From Bacteroidaceae bacterium (GTDB lineage Bacteria > Bacteroidota > Bacteroidia > Bacteroidales > Bacteroidaceae): a DNA stretch of 58,782 nt. How positions within the stretch are numbered: the first letter of the stretch is position 1; each line of letters starts with the position of its first letter. Position numbers and translations under genes: made by a program. Positions 16,637 through 25,004 of this stretch are shown one piece after another. The DNA lies in the NCBI GenBank assembly GCA_017471185.1, contig JAFUVZ010000076.1, positions 1 through 58,782 on the forward strand. The letters run 5' to 3'. The notes beneath the pieces were generated by a model. The model saw only the letters and a list, made by a program, of their open reading frames with translations. It did not search any database and was not told where the DNA came from.

Positions 16637-16747
16637 GGGCGATACCATAATAAAACACAAAAATACAGTAATATGGTTATGCGGAATAAGCAAGTAAATT
16701 AGATGCTGGCATGCAATTTAGATAGATTTTCTATTGTCTATTGACCA

Positions 16748-18115
16748 TTACACTGATTCCAATTCTGGAAGTATCACTGATTCGCCGTTATTTCCGCTAT
16801 GAAGAAACATGCAATAATAGATGGGCAGGTAGGTTACGCCTTTCTTCTTGAATACTTCCCTTTCATTAGAGAATACAATCGCACTGTCAATGCCATAATC
16901 TGGCGTTTCCAGGAAATTAGTAAGTGCGCTGTGTTCTGTATAGTCCTTCCCTGATTTTATCTCCAAGGGCAGCGCTGTCAGGTTTGCGTAGTCGTCAACA
17001 AGAAAATCCACTTCGCCTTTTTTCTTGTTGTCGTAATAATGCAGTTTAAAGCCATGTGCGGCAAGTTCCTGAGCAACGACAGACTCATATACCGTACCAA
17101 GGTTAATGCTTTTGATGTCTTGAAGTACGGCATTCACATTCAAATCATAGAGGAGCCTGGTCAGTAAGCCCACGTCATTGAGATACAGCTTCACCAGTTT
17201 CTTTTGCTCCGACTCTGCCAGCGGGAAATGAGGATTGCTGATGGCAGACACTTCCAAAGCGACACCGGAGTTGGTCAGGTATTCAAACTCATCGGCATAA
17301 TCTGAGAAGGTCTTGCCTTTCTTCCCCTCTATATTCTTATATACAATACGCTTCTTTTTGTTTTCCAAATTGCTGGGAATGAGATCATATATCTTCCGTA
17401 TCTTGAGTTTATGTTCGTCGTCATATTGTGAAGCGTCGATGCGGTAAAGATTGTGAATGTCCCTATGGGTCTGCCTGACACGAACCATGTTTCTGTCTGC
17501 CAGATAATTATTAATCGCTTCAGGCAATCCTCCGACAAGCAGGTAATATTGGAAGCGCTTCAGCAGGATATTATGCGTACTCTCGTCAAGGGCTTTTTTG
17601 TGAAGAAAGCAATCCCGTATGTTCTCTATCCATTCTTTGCCAATACCTGTTGCCCAAAGAAACTCCTCGAAGTCCAGTGGGTACATTTGCTCAACAGTAA
17701 TGCTCCCAAGCGGTACGGAAGGCGTTTCCGACAAGGCTACATCTAATTGAGAGCCACTTGCAATAAAGCGATAGCGTGACTCTTGATTGAGAAATTTCAG
17801 CATTGTCATCAAGTGAGGGTAACTCTGTATCTCATCCAGAAAGACCAAAGTGTCCGTCTTGTCGCCTAATGGCTCGGGACAGTAATTGCTTAACCGCATG
17901 TAAAGGTCGTTTGTGGTATGGACATCGGCAAATACCTTGTCGCCTTCATAATCTTCCTTAAGGTTGATTTCCACGAAATGTGAAAACGTTTTCTGTCCAA
18001 CATAACGAATGAGATAAGACTTCCCTATCTGCCTTGCGCCGTTAACGAGCAGAATCTTATTGGGCTCTTCCAAGAGGAAATGGGTCAAGAATGAAGTGAA
18101 TTTACGTTCAAGCAT
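16748..18115 (-). CDS. Orphan AAA_14/DUF4143 ATPase
   Basis: This 455-residue protein has Walker A NGARQIGKS near residue 30, Walker B TLVFLDEIQSY near residue 95, and a C-terminal DUF4143 domain with GEVDFLVDDY and ALPLEIKSG, the D...ExK signature of a PD-(D/E)XK-like fold. The ATG at 18115 (MLERKFTSF) is chosen because the -7 box (18147-18140) lies between it and the longer ORF start. Three repeats at 33-bp spacing sit directly upstream of the -33. Cellular function is unknown. Confidence 0.88.
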   Translation of the reverse strand: MLERKFTSFLTHFLLEEPNKILLVNGARQIGKSYLIRYVGQKTFSHFVEINLKEDYEGDKVFADVHTTNDLYMRLSNYCPEPLGDKTDTLVFLDEIQSYPHLMTMLKFLNQESRYRFIASGSQLDVALSETPSVPLGSITVEQMYPLDFEEFLWATGIGKEWIENIRDCFLHKKALDESTHNILLKRFQYYLLVGGLPEAINNYLADRNMVRVRQTHRDIHNLYRIDASQYDDEHKLKIRKIYDLIPSNLENKKKRIVYKNIEGKKGKTFSDYADEFEYLTNSGVALEVSAISNPHFPLAESEQKKLVKLYLNDVGLLTRLLYDLNVNAVLQDIKSINLGTVYESVVAQELAAHGFKLHYYDNKKKGEVDFLVDDYANLTALPLEIKSGKDYTEHSALTNFLETPDYGIDSAIVFSNEREVFKKKGVTYLPIYYCMFLHSGNNGESVILPELESV

Positions 18116-18139
18116 AACTGTATCAATCAATATTCGGTA

Positions 18140-18170
18140 CAAAAATACAATATTTCCTTCGTAAGACCAA
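18140..18170 (-). promoter_or_regulatory. Promoter of the DUF4143 ATPase gene
   Basis: TATTTTTG at 18147-18140 and TTG at 18170-18168 (minus strand) are separated by 20 bases. Confidence 0.6.
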
Positions 18171-18177
18171 AAGGAAA

Positions 18178-18263
18178 TCCACTTATTCCATATTTTCAAT
18201 GGCGTTTTTATCCACTTATTCCGTTTTTTTACAAGTAATATTGTCCACTTATTCCGTTTTTAT
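18178..18263. repeat. Three direct repeats at exact 33-bp spacing
   Basis: TCCACTTATTCC begins at 18178, 18211 and 18244. Copies 2 and 3 extend to TCCACTTATTCCGTTTTT. Copy 1 starts 8 bases beyond the -33 element of the adjacent ATPase gene. The spacing equals about three helical turns, as for cooperative binding sites. Confidence 0.7.
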
Positions 18264-18283
18264 GGCTGCCAAGCACAAATTAT

Positions 18284-18325
18284 TACTCCCTCTCAAGGAA
18301 TTATTCAGTCCCTCGTGAGGGAGTA
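18284..18325. repeat. 22-bp periodic repeat array B (two units)
   Basis: CCCTC cores at 18288 and 18310 are 22 bases apart and each starts a small palindrome (CCCTCGTGAGGG in the second). The array lies 44 bases after the last 33-bp repeat, so both fit an 11-base register. The remaining gap to 18432 holds nothing else recognised. Confidence 0.5.
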
Positions 18326-18432
18326 ATACGGTGCTTTAATGGTTATATCGCGGACAAATCGTCCAACTGGCATTGACAATAAAAACAGTTACTTTATTTC
18401 GCAGTTCCAGTTTTTTTTGTAATTTCGCAGTC

Positions 18433-19341
18433 ATGAAACAGCAAACTAAATATTATAAGGTGGCCGGATTGACTTTCGGTGTGGAGGTAGGCGATGGCAT
18501 AGAACTGGAGGGACGCTTAGGTGCATACGAGCCTTTCGAGGTGGAAAAGCCTGAAGACCTGCTTTTCCTGATGCCGATAGAGATTAGCAATGAAAACATG
18601 CCTCTTGAGGAAGGATGGAGGAAGGCAATAAACTCGGAGGCTGAAGGTTTTGTTGAACAGCTTTATGCTGATGATAAAAACGGGTATCATTATGTAGTAA
18701 AGTTAGACAGAAAGCCTGGCATGTGGGTATGTGTTGATTTCAACCGAGACATGACGGAGGCAGGATGTAGGGTGTGCGGTGATGAGGCTTTTCAGCTCCT
18801 TGCCTTGAATAATGCCCTGATGCTGATGTTCGCCTTATGTGGTGCCTCGCACGATGTGCTGCTGTTTCACTCATCGGTAATCATGCACCAAGGTAAAGGC
18901 TATATGTTCTTAGGCAAAAGCGGTACTGGCAAAAGCACCCATAGCCAATTGTGGATGAAGCATATAGATGGTTGTGAACTGCTGAACGATGATAATCCTG
19001 CCGTTCGTGTCATAGATGGCAGGCCTTGGGTTTTCGGTACACCGTGGAGTGGCAAGACACCTTGCTATAAGAATAAGCAAGTTCCTGTGGGTGGTATCGT
19101 GCGGCTCTGGCAGGCTCCCGTGAATGAGATCCAGCGGTTAGGAACCTTGCAGGCATACGCCGCCTTGCTGCCAACCGTTTCATCCATGAGGTGGGAATCG
19201 TGGTGTGCCGACTATGTGAATGCCACCTTGAATAGTCTGATACAGGCAGTGCCTGTTTTCAGCCTGAAAAACAGGCCGGAGGAGGCAGCTGCGAGAATGA
19301 GCTTTAACGCATTGACACAAGAGGATGGAAGAGGTAAGTAA
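18433..19341 (+). CDS. HPr kinase/PEP carboxykinase-like protein
   Basis: This 302-residue protein has the P-loop LGKSGTGKSTHSQLW near residue 160, followed by NDDNPAVRV and GTPWSGKTP, the pattern of HprK-type C-terminal kinase domains. The HPr-binding features of true HprK were not recognised. In lasso-peptide clusters, HprK-like proteins phosphorylate the precursor peptide; in EPS-linked loci of Bacteroidetes similar genes sit beside PqqD and nucleotidyltransferase genes with no known substrate. The ATG at 18433 (MKQQTKYYK) follows a possible weak -7 (TAATTTCG). The 3' end overlaps the start of the next gene by 17 bases. Confidence 0.75.
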   Translation: MKQQTKYYKVAGLTFGVEVGDGIELEGRLGAYEPFEVEKPEDLLFLMPIEISNENMPLEEGWRKAINSEAEGFVEQLYADDKNGYHYVVKLDRKPGMWVCVDFNRDMTEAGCRVCGDEAFQLLALNNALMLMFALCGASHDVLLFHSSVIMHQGKGYMFLGKSGTGKSTHSQLWMKHIDGCELLNDDNPAVRVIDGRPWVFGTPWSGKTPCYKNKQVPVGGIVRLWQAPVNEIQRLGTLQAYAALLPTVSSMRWESWCADYVNATLNSLIQAVPVFSLKNRPEEAAARMSFNALTQEDGRGK

Positions 19342-19789
19342 GCATATTGTGCCCAATGACGTGATGCTGGGCGAGGTGAGGAAGATGATAGCTGAAGGCC
19401 ACAAAGTGACTATCAAGGTGAAGGGATTCAGCATGTTGCCGTTTATAGTCGGAGATAGGGACAAGGTGTTGTTGTCGCGCCCTAAAGACTTGCATACAGG
19501 TGAAATCGTGTTGGCAGAGATAGAGAAGGGGAGATATGTGCTTCACCGCGTCAAGGATATCGACGGTGTTCACATTGTGCTGATGGGTGATGGTAATCTG
19601 CGAGGCACAGAGCAATGTGGCGTAGATGATGTGGCAGGCAAAGTGGTTAAGATATGGCGAAAAGGCAAGGAGATAGACCCTTACTCAAACAAGGAGATGT
19701 TTATGGTGCGTTTATGGATAACGCTTAAACCTGTCCGCCGCTGGCTACTGGCTATCTATAGGAGGCTTCCGATAGGTTTGAGGCCATAG
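19325..19789 (+). CDS. S24/S26-type (signal peptidase-like) protein
   Basis: This 154-residue protein has the Ser motif KGFSMLPFI (Ser36) and YVLHRV (His74), with GDGN later, as in S24/S26 peptidases. His in place of the usual Lys recalls SipW/ER-type signal peptidases. A short hydrophobic/basic tail (RRWLLAIYRRLPIGL) may be membrane-associated, but no N-terminal membrane anchor is seen. It overlaps the HPr-kinase-like gene by 17 bases, so the two are coupled. It could process a secreted peptide exported by the convergent ABC transporter; that is inference. Confidence 0.7.
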   Translation: MEEVSKHIVPNDVMLGEVRKMIAEGHKVTIKVKGFSMLPFIVGDRDKVLLSRPKDLHTGEIVLAEIEKGRYVLHRVKDIDGVHIVLMGDGNLRGTEQCGVDDVAGKVVKIWRKGKEIDPYSNKEMFMVRLWITLKPVRRWLLAIYRRLPIGLRP

Positions 19790-19795
19790 CCCCTT

Positions 19796-21424
19796 TTATA
19801 ATTGCAACACTTCGTCACAATAGCTGAGTATATGTTCTCTATGGGTGATGAAGATCATGGTTTTACCCCGCATGGCCTCCATCAGTCTCTCTGTGAGTAT
19901 TCGTTCCGTGTCTGCGTCAAGTGACGAACTGAACTCGTCGAGCAGGATGATGCTGCCCGGACGCAGCAATCCTCTGGCGATGGCTATTCGCTGTGCCTGA
20001 CCCTCACTGAGTCCGTCACCCAGCTCTCCGCAACGGGCATCGAGTTTCAAAGGCAGGTCAGCCACAAAGTCGGCTGCTGCAATGTGAAGCGCATTCCACA
20101 TCTCTGCTTCAGTGGCTTCAGCATTGCCTAACAACAGGTTGCTGCGAATAGTGCCGCTCAATAAGCTGTTACCCTGAGGCACATACACTAAGTTGGCGCG
20201 AGTCTCTGGTGATGAGGCTGCCTTTTCTTCCGAATTATATATGTAGATGTTGCCTTCTTGCGGATAGAGTACTGAAAGCATGAGCTTTACCAGAGTGCTT
20301 TTGCCTGCTCCCGTTTCACCCATGATGGCTGTGCGGCTACCAGGCTTGAAGTCGTGAGAGAAGTGGCGGTAAATGTCATGGTCGCTGTTTTTGTATCTGA
20401 AAGTGATGTCCTCCATACAGATTCCCGTTATTCCTTTCAGCATCTTGTTCTCTCCTTGCTTTTCGCTATGCAAGGCTTCCAGTTCCTCAAGCCTGTCGAT
20501 GGAGGCCGAAGCATGTATGAAAACGGGGAACAGTCGGGTTAAATCTACTGTCGGCCTTTGAATCCTGTTGACTAATTGCAGAAAGGCCGTCATCATGCCA
20601 TAGGTGATAGTGCCTTGTTGCAAGCCTACCAGTCCCCATAGGAAAGCCGTCATGTAACCACCGATGAACCCCAATGTCACCATTCCTCTGGCAAACAGGT
20701 TGATGCGAGTCCTGTGCATCGTCTGTCCGTAAAGGGAATCCTGGAGGTTTTCCAATCTGTCGGCAAAAGACCCGTTCTGCTCCATGCTCTGGATGAGCAG
20801 ATGGTGCTGCAGGCTCTCTTGCATCACACTCTGCACCTGACTGTCTGTAGAACGGATGTCTTTTGTCAGTTTGCGCATCTTGAAGAAGAACAGCCTGCTT
20901 GCCACTAAGCATACAGGCATGATGAAGATGATGCTCCAGGCCAGTATCGGGTTCATGAAGTAGAGGAAGAAAAATGCCGCCACTACCTGAACACAAGTGG
21001 CGAACAGCTGTGGCGCCGACTTACAGAGTGCATCGCTCACCACACGCACATCCTCTTCTAAACGGTTCAACACGTCACCGCTATGAAAACGCTCCCATTC
21101 CTCCCACGTTACATGCATCAAGTGACTGTAGATGCGGTGTCTCAGTTGGTTTTTCATGACTATCTCCGTCTGGTTCTCTATCCAGCTCATCGTTATGTTC
21201 AGAGCAAGCTCCGTCAAGTAAATTATTGCAAGGATGGCTCCATAGACAAAGACTCTGGATAGAGATAGTCCACCGTGCGTGGCATAGTCAATCGCTTCCT
21301 TGCTGAAATAAACAAATGACAGGCTCGCGCAGATGTAGCAAAGGCCGCACAGTGAGTTCAGCAGCAGTCTTCCGCGAATGCCGTTTGAAGACTGCCAAAG
21401 CCAGCTGAACAGTTTACGCATCAT
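19796..21424 (-). CDS. ABC exporter, fused permease and ATPase
   Basis: This 542-residue half-transporter has an N-terminal six-helix type-1 exporter domain (to about residue 315) and a nucleotide-binding domain with Walker A GETGAGKST near residue 370, the Q-loop VYVPQGN, the signature LSEGQAQR, Walker B IILLDEFSSSLD and H-loop FITHRE. No C39 peptidase domain is present. The start ATGATG overlaps the stop of the nucleotidyltransferase gene. It is the last gene of the minus-strand operon that runs on from the EPS genes, and it meets the S24/S26 gene tail-to-tail with only 6 bases between. The substrate could be a peptide or a glycan. Confidence 0.88.
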   Translation of the reverse strand: MMRKLFSWLWQSSNGIRGRLLLNSLCGLCYICASLSFVYFSKEAIDYATHGGLSLSRVFVYGAILAIIYLTELALNITMSWIENQTEIVMKNQLRHRIYSHLMHVTWEEWERFHSGDVLNRLEEDVRVVSDALCKSAPQLFATCVQVVAAFFFLYFMNPILAWSIIFIMPVCLVASRLFFFKMRKLTKDIRSTDSQVQSVMQESLQHHLLIQSMEQNGSFADRLENLQDSLYGQTMHRTRINLFARGMVTLGFIGGYMTAFLWGLVGLQQGTITYGMMTAFLQLVNRIQRPTVDLTRLFPVFIHASASIDRLEELEALHSEKQGENKMLKGITGICMEDITFRYKNSDHDIYRHFSHDFKPGSRTAIMGETGAGKSTLVKLMLSVLYPQEGNIYIYNSEEKAASSPETRANLVYVPQGNSLLSGTIRSNLLLGNAEATEAEMWNALHIAAADFVADLPLKLDARCGELGDGLSEGQAQRIAIARGLLRPGSIILLDEFSSSLDADTERILTERLMEAMRGKTMIFITHREHILSYCDEVLQL

Positions 21425-22549
21425 GCTTTCTTGAAGATATCGGTGAAGAAATGTCCACCTCGCTCGTACAGGTATAATAGATAAGCCCCAAAGCCTAATG
21501 ACGGGAAAAGCCTCATGGTCTGTATGTAGCGTTTAGTGCGGAACACAAATCGTTTTCCTCTTCTCAACACATAGTTGGATGCGTTAGGCCTTTGTTTTTC
21601 AGCATAATGTCCAAAATTGCCTTGCTCCAGTATGTCTTCCAAAAGGTTGGCTGACTTTTTGCGGGTGTCTTTGTAGAAGGGGAATTCCTCTTGTGGCAGT
21701 CCTAATTGATGTACCAGAATATAGCCGAATACTTGCCAGGCGTTCATCAGACCGTAGTCATTGATGTCTTTTTCAAGTCTGTTATAGTCAATCTCCGATT
21801 TGCTCACATGAAGCATTCTTGCCCAGTCGCAGAACTGGCGTAAGCCTATGCCACTTATAAAATAATGGGAAAGCAAATGGTAGAAAACAAATATCACATT
21901 ATATTCCAGTTCTGGAATATGTATGGGTTGGCTTTCTGTAGTTGGAACAAAAGTGGATGTGGAGCTTTCCAACATCCGTTCGCTCCATTCGCGGAATTTT
22001 TTGTGCTTAAGAGGGTTGGGGAATTCTATGGCTATCCTGTGCAGATCTATGTTTATGCCATCAACTGTGATTTGCTGATGCCTGAATCCTTCCTCATCTT
22101 TGGTACCTATCAGGTTCCACTCTTTTGCCCATTGGCAGGTGGACTTGTAATGGTTAAGACCGATATACAAATCGATGTCACCACATTGGCGGTGTAACGG
22201 TTGCGGATATAGCACAGCATAGCTTTGTCCTTTCAGTAATAAGGAAGGAATACCTTGTTCTTGCAACTTATCAATAAATTCCACCAGCACTCGGTTCAGC
22301 TTGCGGTTTGCTTGTTCAATCTTGTTTACCTGCCAGAACCACTTCATGCGAGTCTCTTCCTCTGGGCTGCAGTTCTGTGGGTAGGCGAAGCATACCATCA
22401 AACAATACGCCCAGTAATGTCTGGCGTTTGCCTTGCTTCATGACTTCCATCCATTGCTCATCTGTAAGCTTAGTCTCTAATACAGGGTCTCTTTCCCAAA
22501 GCCCAGCTTTCAGCAGTTCCCAAAAGGCATGTTCAACTATATCTGTCAT
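21421..22549 (-). pseudogene. Nucleotidyltransferase family 5-like protein, split by a frameshift
   Basis: The N-terminal part starts at 22549 (MTDIVEHAFWELLKAGLW), with ATG overlapping the pqqD stop. It continues to LPTELQP, as in NTP_transf_5 proteins. The rest of the family is in another frame: EEETRMKWFWQVNKIEQAN, then LLKGQSYAVLYPQP and the nucleotidyltransferase motif CGDIDLYIG, ending at 21421. One extra base (or two missing) near 22360-22366 breaks the frame. Repaired, the protein would be about 375 residues. The C-terminal ORF could start at 22401 or later, but it would lack the N-terminal helical domain. Either a true inactivation or a sequencing error would explain it. Confidence 0.75.
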
Positions 22550-22815
22550 TCCTCCAAAAGTCCGATTTCTCTCCATCTCTCAATCAGGCTTCCCGCATCT
22601 GTCAGTGCATCCTCAGGCGAGACATTGTATTTCTCTGTCAGCAATTTTGCCATCTCTTCCACCGTGAAATCACGGCCTACCACCTTCTCCCAGAGATACT
22701 TGGCGCTCTTGTTCAAGCTCACCAACTTGTTGAAGTCTATCACTTCAATGCCTTCTGGAACCACCACGTGGTCAGCACCTATGTTCCTTAGTGTAAATCC
22801 TTTCTTGATTCTCAT
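22546..22815 (-). CDS. PqqD-like (RRE-type) peptide chaperone
   Basis: This 89-residue protein has the PqqD fold: a beta-rich N-terminus (GADHVVVPEGIEVIDFNKLV), the core LNKSAKYLWEKV, and a helical VEEMAKLLTEKYNVSPEDA ending with LIERWREIGLL. PqqD-like domains recognise leader peptides of ribosomally made, modified peptides. Here it lies 31 bases after the EPS initiating-transferase gene, so it is probably in the EPS operon, and it is coupled to the nucleotidyltransferase gene by ATGA. No precursor peptide gene was found nearby. Its partner could be a protein rather than a peptide. Confidence 0.85.
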   Translation of the reverse strand: MRIKKGFTLRNIGADHVVVPEGIEVIDFNKLVSLNKSAKYLWEKVVGRDFTVEEMAKLLTEKYNVSPEDALTDAGSLIERWREIGLLEE

Positions 22816-22817
22816 AA

Positions 22818-22837
22818 TTAATTATTATTATTATTAT
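22818..22837. repeat. ATT trinucleotide microsatellite before pqqD
   Basis: A run of ATT units lies between the sugar transferase stop and the PqqD start codon, so it covers the ribosome-entry region of pqqD. Such a tract can change length by slippage. Confidence 0.6.
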
Positions 22838-22846
22838 GTTTCGCTA

Positions 22847-23455
22847 TTATTTCGCTCCTTTTTCTTTCAGGACTACACCTATAGTCTTTAAAATACAGAT
22901 AAAGTCAAGTTTTAGCGATTGGTTCTTGATATAATAATACTCCAGTTCCAGTCTCTCTTGGTAATCTGTATCAGAACGGCCATGGGTAGCCCACCATCCC
23001 GTGATTCCAGGTTTAACCTCCCAATATAGCCTTGTGCCCCCATGCTGTTCCAGTTCGCCTTCAATAAGAGGCCGCGGCCCGACTAAAGACATATCGCCCA
23101 AAAGTACATTGATACATTGGGGCAGTTCATCGAGCGAAGTTATTCTCAGCCACTTTCCTATCTTGGTAATCCTGGGATCATTCTCTAATTTCTGGGTCTC
23201 TTCCCATTCAGCTTTCAGCTGAGCGTCTTTCAATAGCTCTTCAAGCTGTTCATCCGCATTCTCCACCATAGTGCGGTACTTGTAGATTCTAATAATTTTC
23301 CCATCTTTTCCGATTCTTCGTTGCCTGTACATGAGGTTCCCGTTGTCACCCGTACATATAAACAGCAACTTAATGATGAGGCTTAATGGTATCATGGCAA
23401 TAATGCCAATCAATCCAAATATTATATCGAAAAGTCTTTTCGTCAAATTATACAT
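22847..23455 (-). CDS. Initiating sugar-phosphate transferase (EPS)
   Basis: This 202-residue bacterial sugar transferase of the PglC/WcaJ C-terminal type has an N-terminal hydrophobic segment (about 8-32), then YRQRRIGKDGK, IYKYRTM, SLDELPQCINVLLGDMSLVG and GPRPLIEGE. It transfers a sugar-1-phosphate to undecaprenyl phosphate and so starts the EPS repeat unit. It contains only the catalytic part, as in PglC, and lacks the extra membrane helices of WbaP. It is the last recognisable EPS gene, 28 bases after the upstream glycosyltransferase. Confidence 0.92.
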   Translation of the reverse strand: MYNLTKRLFDIIFGLIGIIAMIPLSLIIKLLFICTGDNGNLMYRQRRIGKDGKIIRIYKYRTMVENADEQLEELLKDAQLKAEWEETQKLENDPRITKIGKWLRITSLDELPQCINVLLGDMSLVGPRPLIEGELEQHGGTRLYWEVKPGITGWWATHGRSDTDYQERLELEYYYIKNQSLKLDFICILKTIGVVLKEKGAK

Positions 23456-23483
23456 GTTAGTTAAAATCAGGTTATTTAGAATA

Positions 23484-24299
23484 TCAATTACTTACATGGT
23501 AAAGATTATCCAGCAGCTGCTTATTCCATTTCTTGCGTTCTTTGTCTATTATCCATCCCCACTTGTTGAAATATTTGGTCATATTCCATATATGGATGAA
23601 AAGCATCTTTTTGCTTTTATAGGATGCTGCCCGATGATTATGAACTACTGTTACGCCAGGCCAGAACATGGTTTTGTATTCTCGATGCATCCTCCGCGTA
23701 ATATCAATATCCTCGGGATACATAAAGAATCGCTCGTCAAACAATCCCACTTTTTCGAAACATGATGTTCTGAAAAAAAGGAAACTGCCTTGATGATAGG
23801 GTACATCCAGTTCACGTTTGTGGTCGAACATCATTAACAGATATTTGTAGTTCATGTTTTCTGCCATCTTCTTGGGAAGAAATCTTCTAAATATCAAATT
23901 CACAGGAGTTGGCAACAACCTGCAGGTGTATTGCATGCTACCGTTAGGGTAAATGATGTTGGGTTGCACCATCGCTACATCTTCCCTTTCCTCCATATAA
24001 ACTAACAGCTGTCTCAAAACATCTGGCTCAAAATAAACATCACTGTTAAGTACCAAATGATACTTAGCGCCTAACCCCAAGGCTTTTTTTATGCCCTTAT
24101 TATGCGCTGCTCCATAGCCGATGTTTTCACTTGCCATGTATTCAATCTTCTTTTCGCTCTTACAAAAATCAGCCAGATATCCTTGACTTGAATTGTCAAT
24201 GACGAACACCTTATCCACCACTTCGGTATTAAGTGAATTCAAGCACTTTTCAAGTTCAGATAACTGAGTTTTGTATGTTACGATTGAAACGGTCAGCAT
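23484..24299 (-). CDS. Family 2 glycosyltransferase (rhamnosyltransferase-like)
   Basis: This 271-residue GT-A enzyme has the N-terminal TVSIVTYKTQLSELEKCL, the metal-binding region LNSDVYFEPDVL, and the acceptor-side motif FLFFRTSCFEKVGLFDERFF followed by YPEDIDITRR. These features resemble WbbL/rhamnosyltransferase-like GT2 members. It should add one sugar to the lipid-linked repeat unit at the cytoplasmic face. The presence of rfbC in the operon fits a rhamnose-type sugar, but acceptor and sugar cannot be read from sequence. Confidence 0.88.
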   Translation of the reverse strand: MLTVSIVTYKTQLSELEKCLNSLNTEVVDKVFVIDNSSQGYLADFCKSEKKIEYMASENIGYGAAHNKGIKKALGLGAKYHLVLNSDVYFEPDVLRQLLVYMEEREDVAMVQPNIIYPNGSMQYTCRLLPTPVNLIFRRFLPKKMAENMNYKYLLMMFDHKRELDVPYHQGSFLFFRTSCFEKVGLFDERFFMYPEDIDITRRMHREYKTMFWPGVTVVHNHRAASYKSKKMLFIHIWNMTKYFNKWGWIIDKERKKWNKQLLDNLYHVSN

Positions 24300-24311
24300 C
24301 CTTTCATACGA

Positions 24312-25004
24312 TTATCTTATTGAGGAGTAATATAGCATTTGAATTCTGTATTTCAACATTTTCCATTTGGAGAATGTGGAAGCTTCAGATGTAGCAGAAG
24401 CATTACCGACATGCCTGCGATAATGTATCAGCTGGTCATTTATAAATATGGTCTTACCTTTCTTCTCCACCATCAGCCCAATCCACATGTCGTGCCAAAG
24501 GATATGATGAGGAAACGGTAACGCATAATCTTTTACATTTTTGCGGAAGGCCATGCAACTGCCCATGAAAGAGTTTTTGTACAGATTCTTCCAGTATCCT
24601 GGGCCCGAGTGCCTTAGATGGAAGAAATCTTCACCAGCATGACTGCCATCTTCATAGACAACTATTGCATTGTGCACTACCAAGTCTGCATTTTTCAACG
24701 CTTCCATACATCGGCTGATTTTATTATTCTCCCAGATGTCATCCTGATCGGCGAAAAAAATGATGTCTCCAGATGTTTTTTTCAGCGCATTCTCAAAGTT
24801 TGGTACTACGCCATGGCGTCCCTTATTATAAAAGATCTTTATCCTCGGATCGTGATAAGCCTCAAGTACACTAATCGTATTATCCTTACTCCCATCATCA
24901 GAAATGATGATTTCATCAGCTGAGTTAAGCTGGCTGAGTATAGAATCTACTTGTTGACAGATATACTTCTCTCCGTTATATGTAGCTATACATATAGAAA
25001 TCAT
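24312..25004 (-). CDS. Family 2 glycosyltransferase
   Basis: This 230-residue enzyme starts MISICIATYNGEKYICQQV, with the nucleotide-sugar site IISDDGSKDNT and the metal motif FFADQDDIWENNK. WHDMWIGLMVEKKG follows near residue 165. It overlaps the preceding gene by 4 bases (ATGA). It resembles the next gene upstream (DQDDIW in both), so the two may be old duplicates that add neighbouring sugars. Confidence 0.88.
   Translation of the reverse strand: MISICIATYNGEKYICQQVDSILSQLNSADEIIISDDGSKDNTISVLEAYHDPRIKIFYNKGRHGVVPNFENALKKTSGDIIFFADQDDIWENNKISRCMEALKNADLVVHNAIVVYEDGSHAGEDFFHLRHSGPGYWKNLYKNSFMGSCMAFRKNVKDYALPFPHHILWHDMWIGLMVEKKGKTIFINDQLIHYRRHVGNASATSEASTFSKWKMLKYRIQMLYYSSIR

Noticed and set aside
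20487-20996. 169-codon minus-strand ORF within the ABC transporter gene
   Set aside because: It overlaps the ABC gene in another frame on the same strand and shows no family features.
22316-22576. Separate 86-residue gene
   Set aside because: Its first 60 residues are the N-terminus of the frameshifted nucleotidyltransferase, and it begins best at 22549.
18433-22815. Complete lasso-peptide cluster
   Set aside because: No asparagine-synthetase-like cyclase, no transglutaminase-like protease and no precursor ORF were found in or beside the locus.
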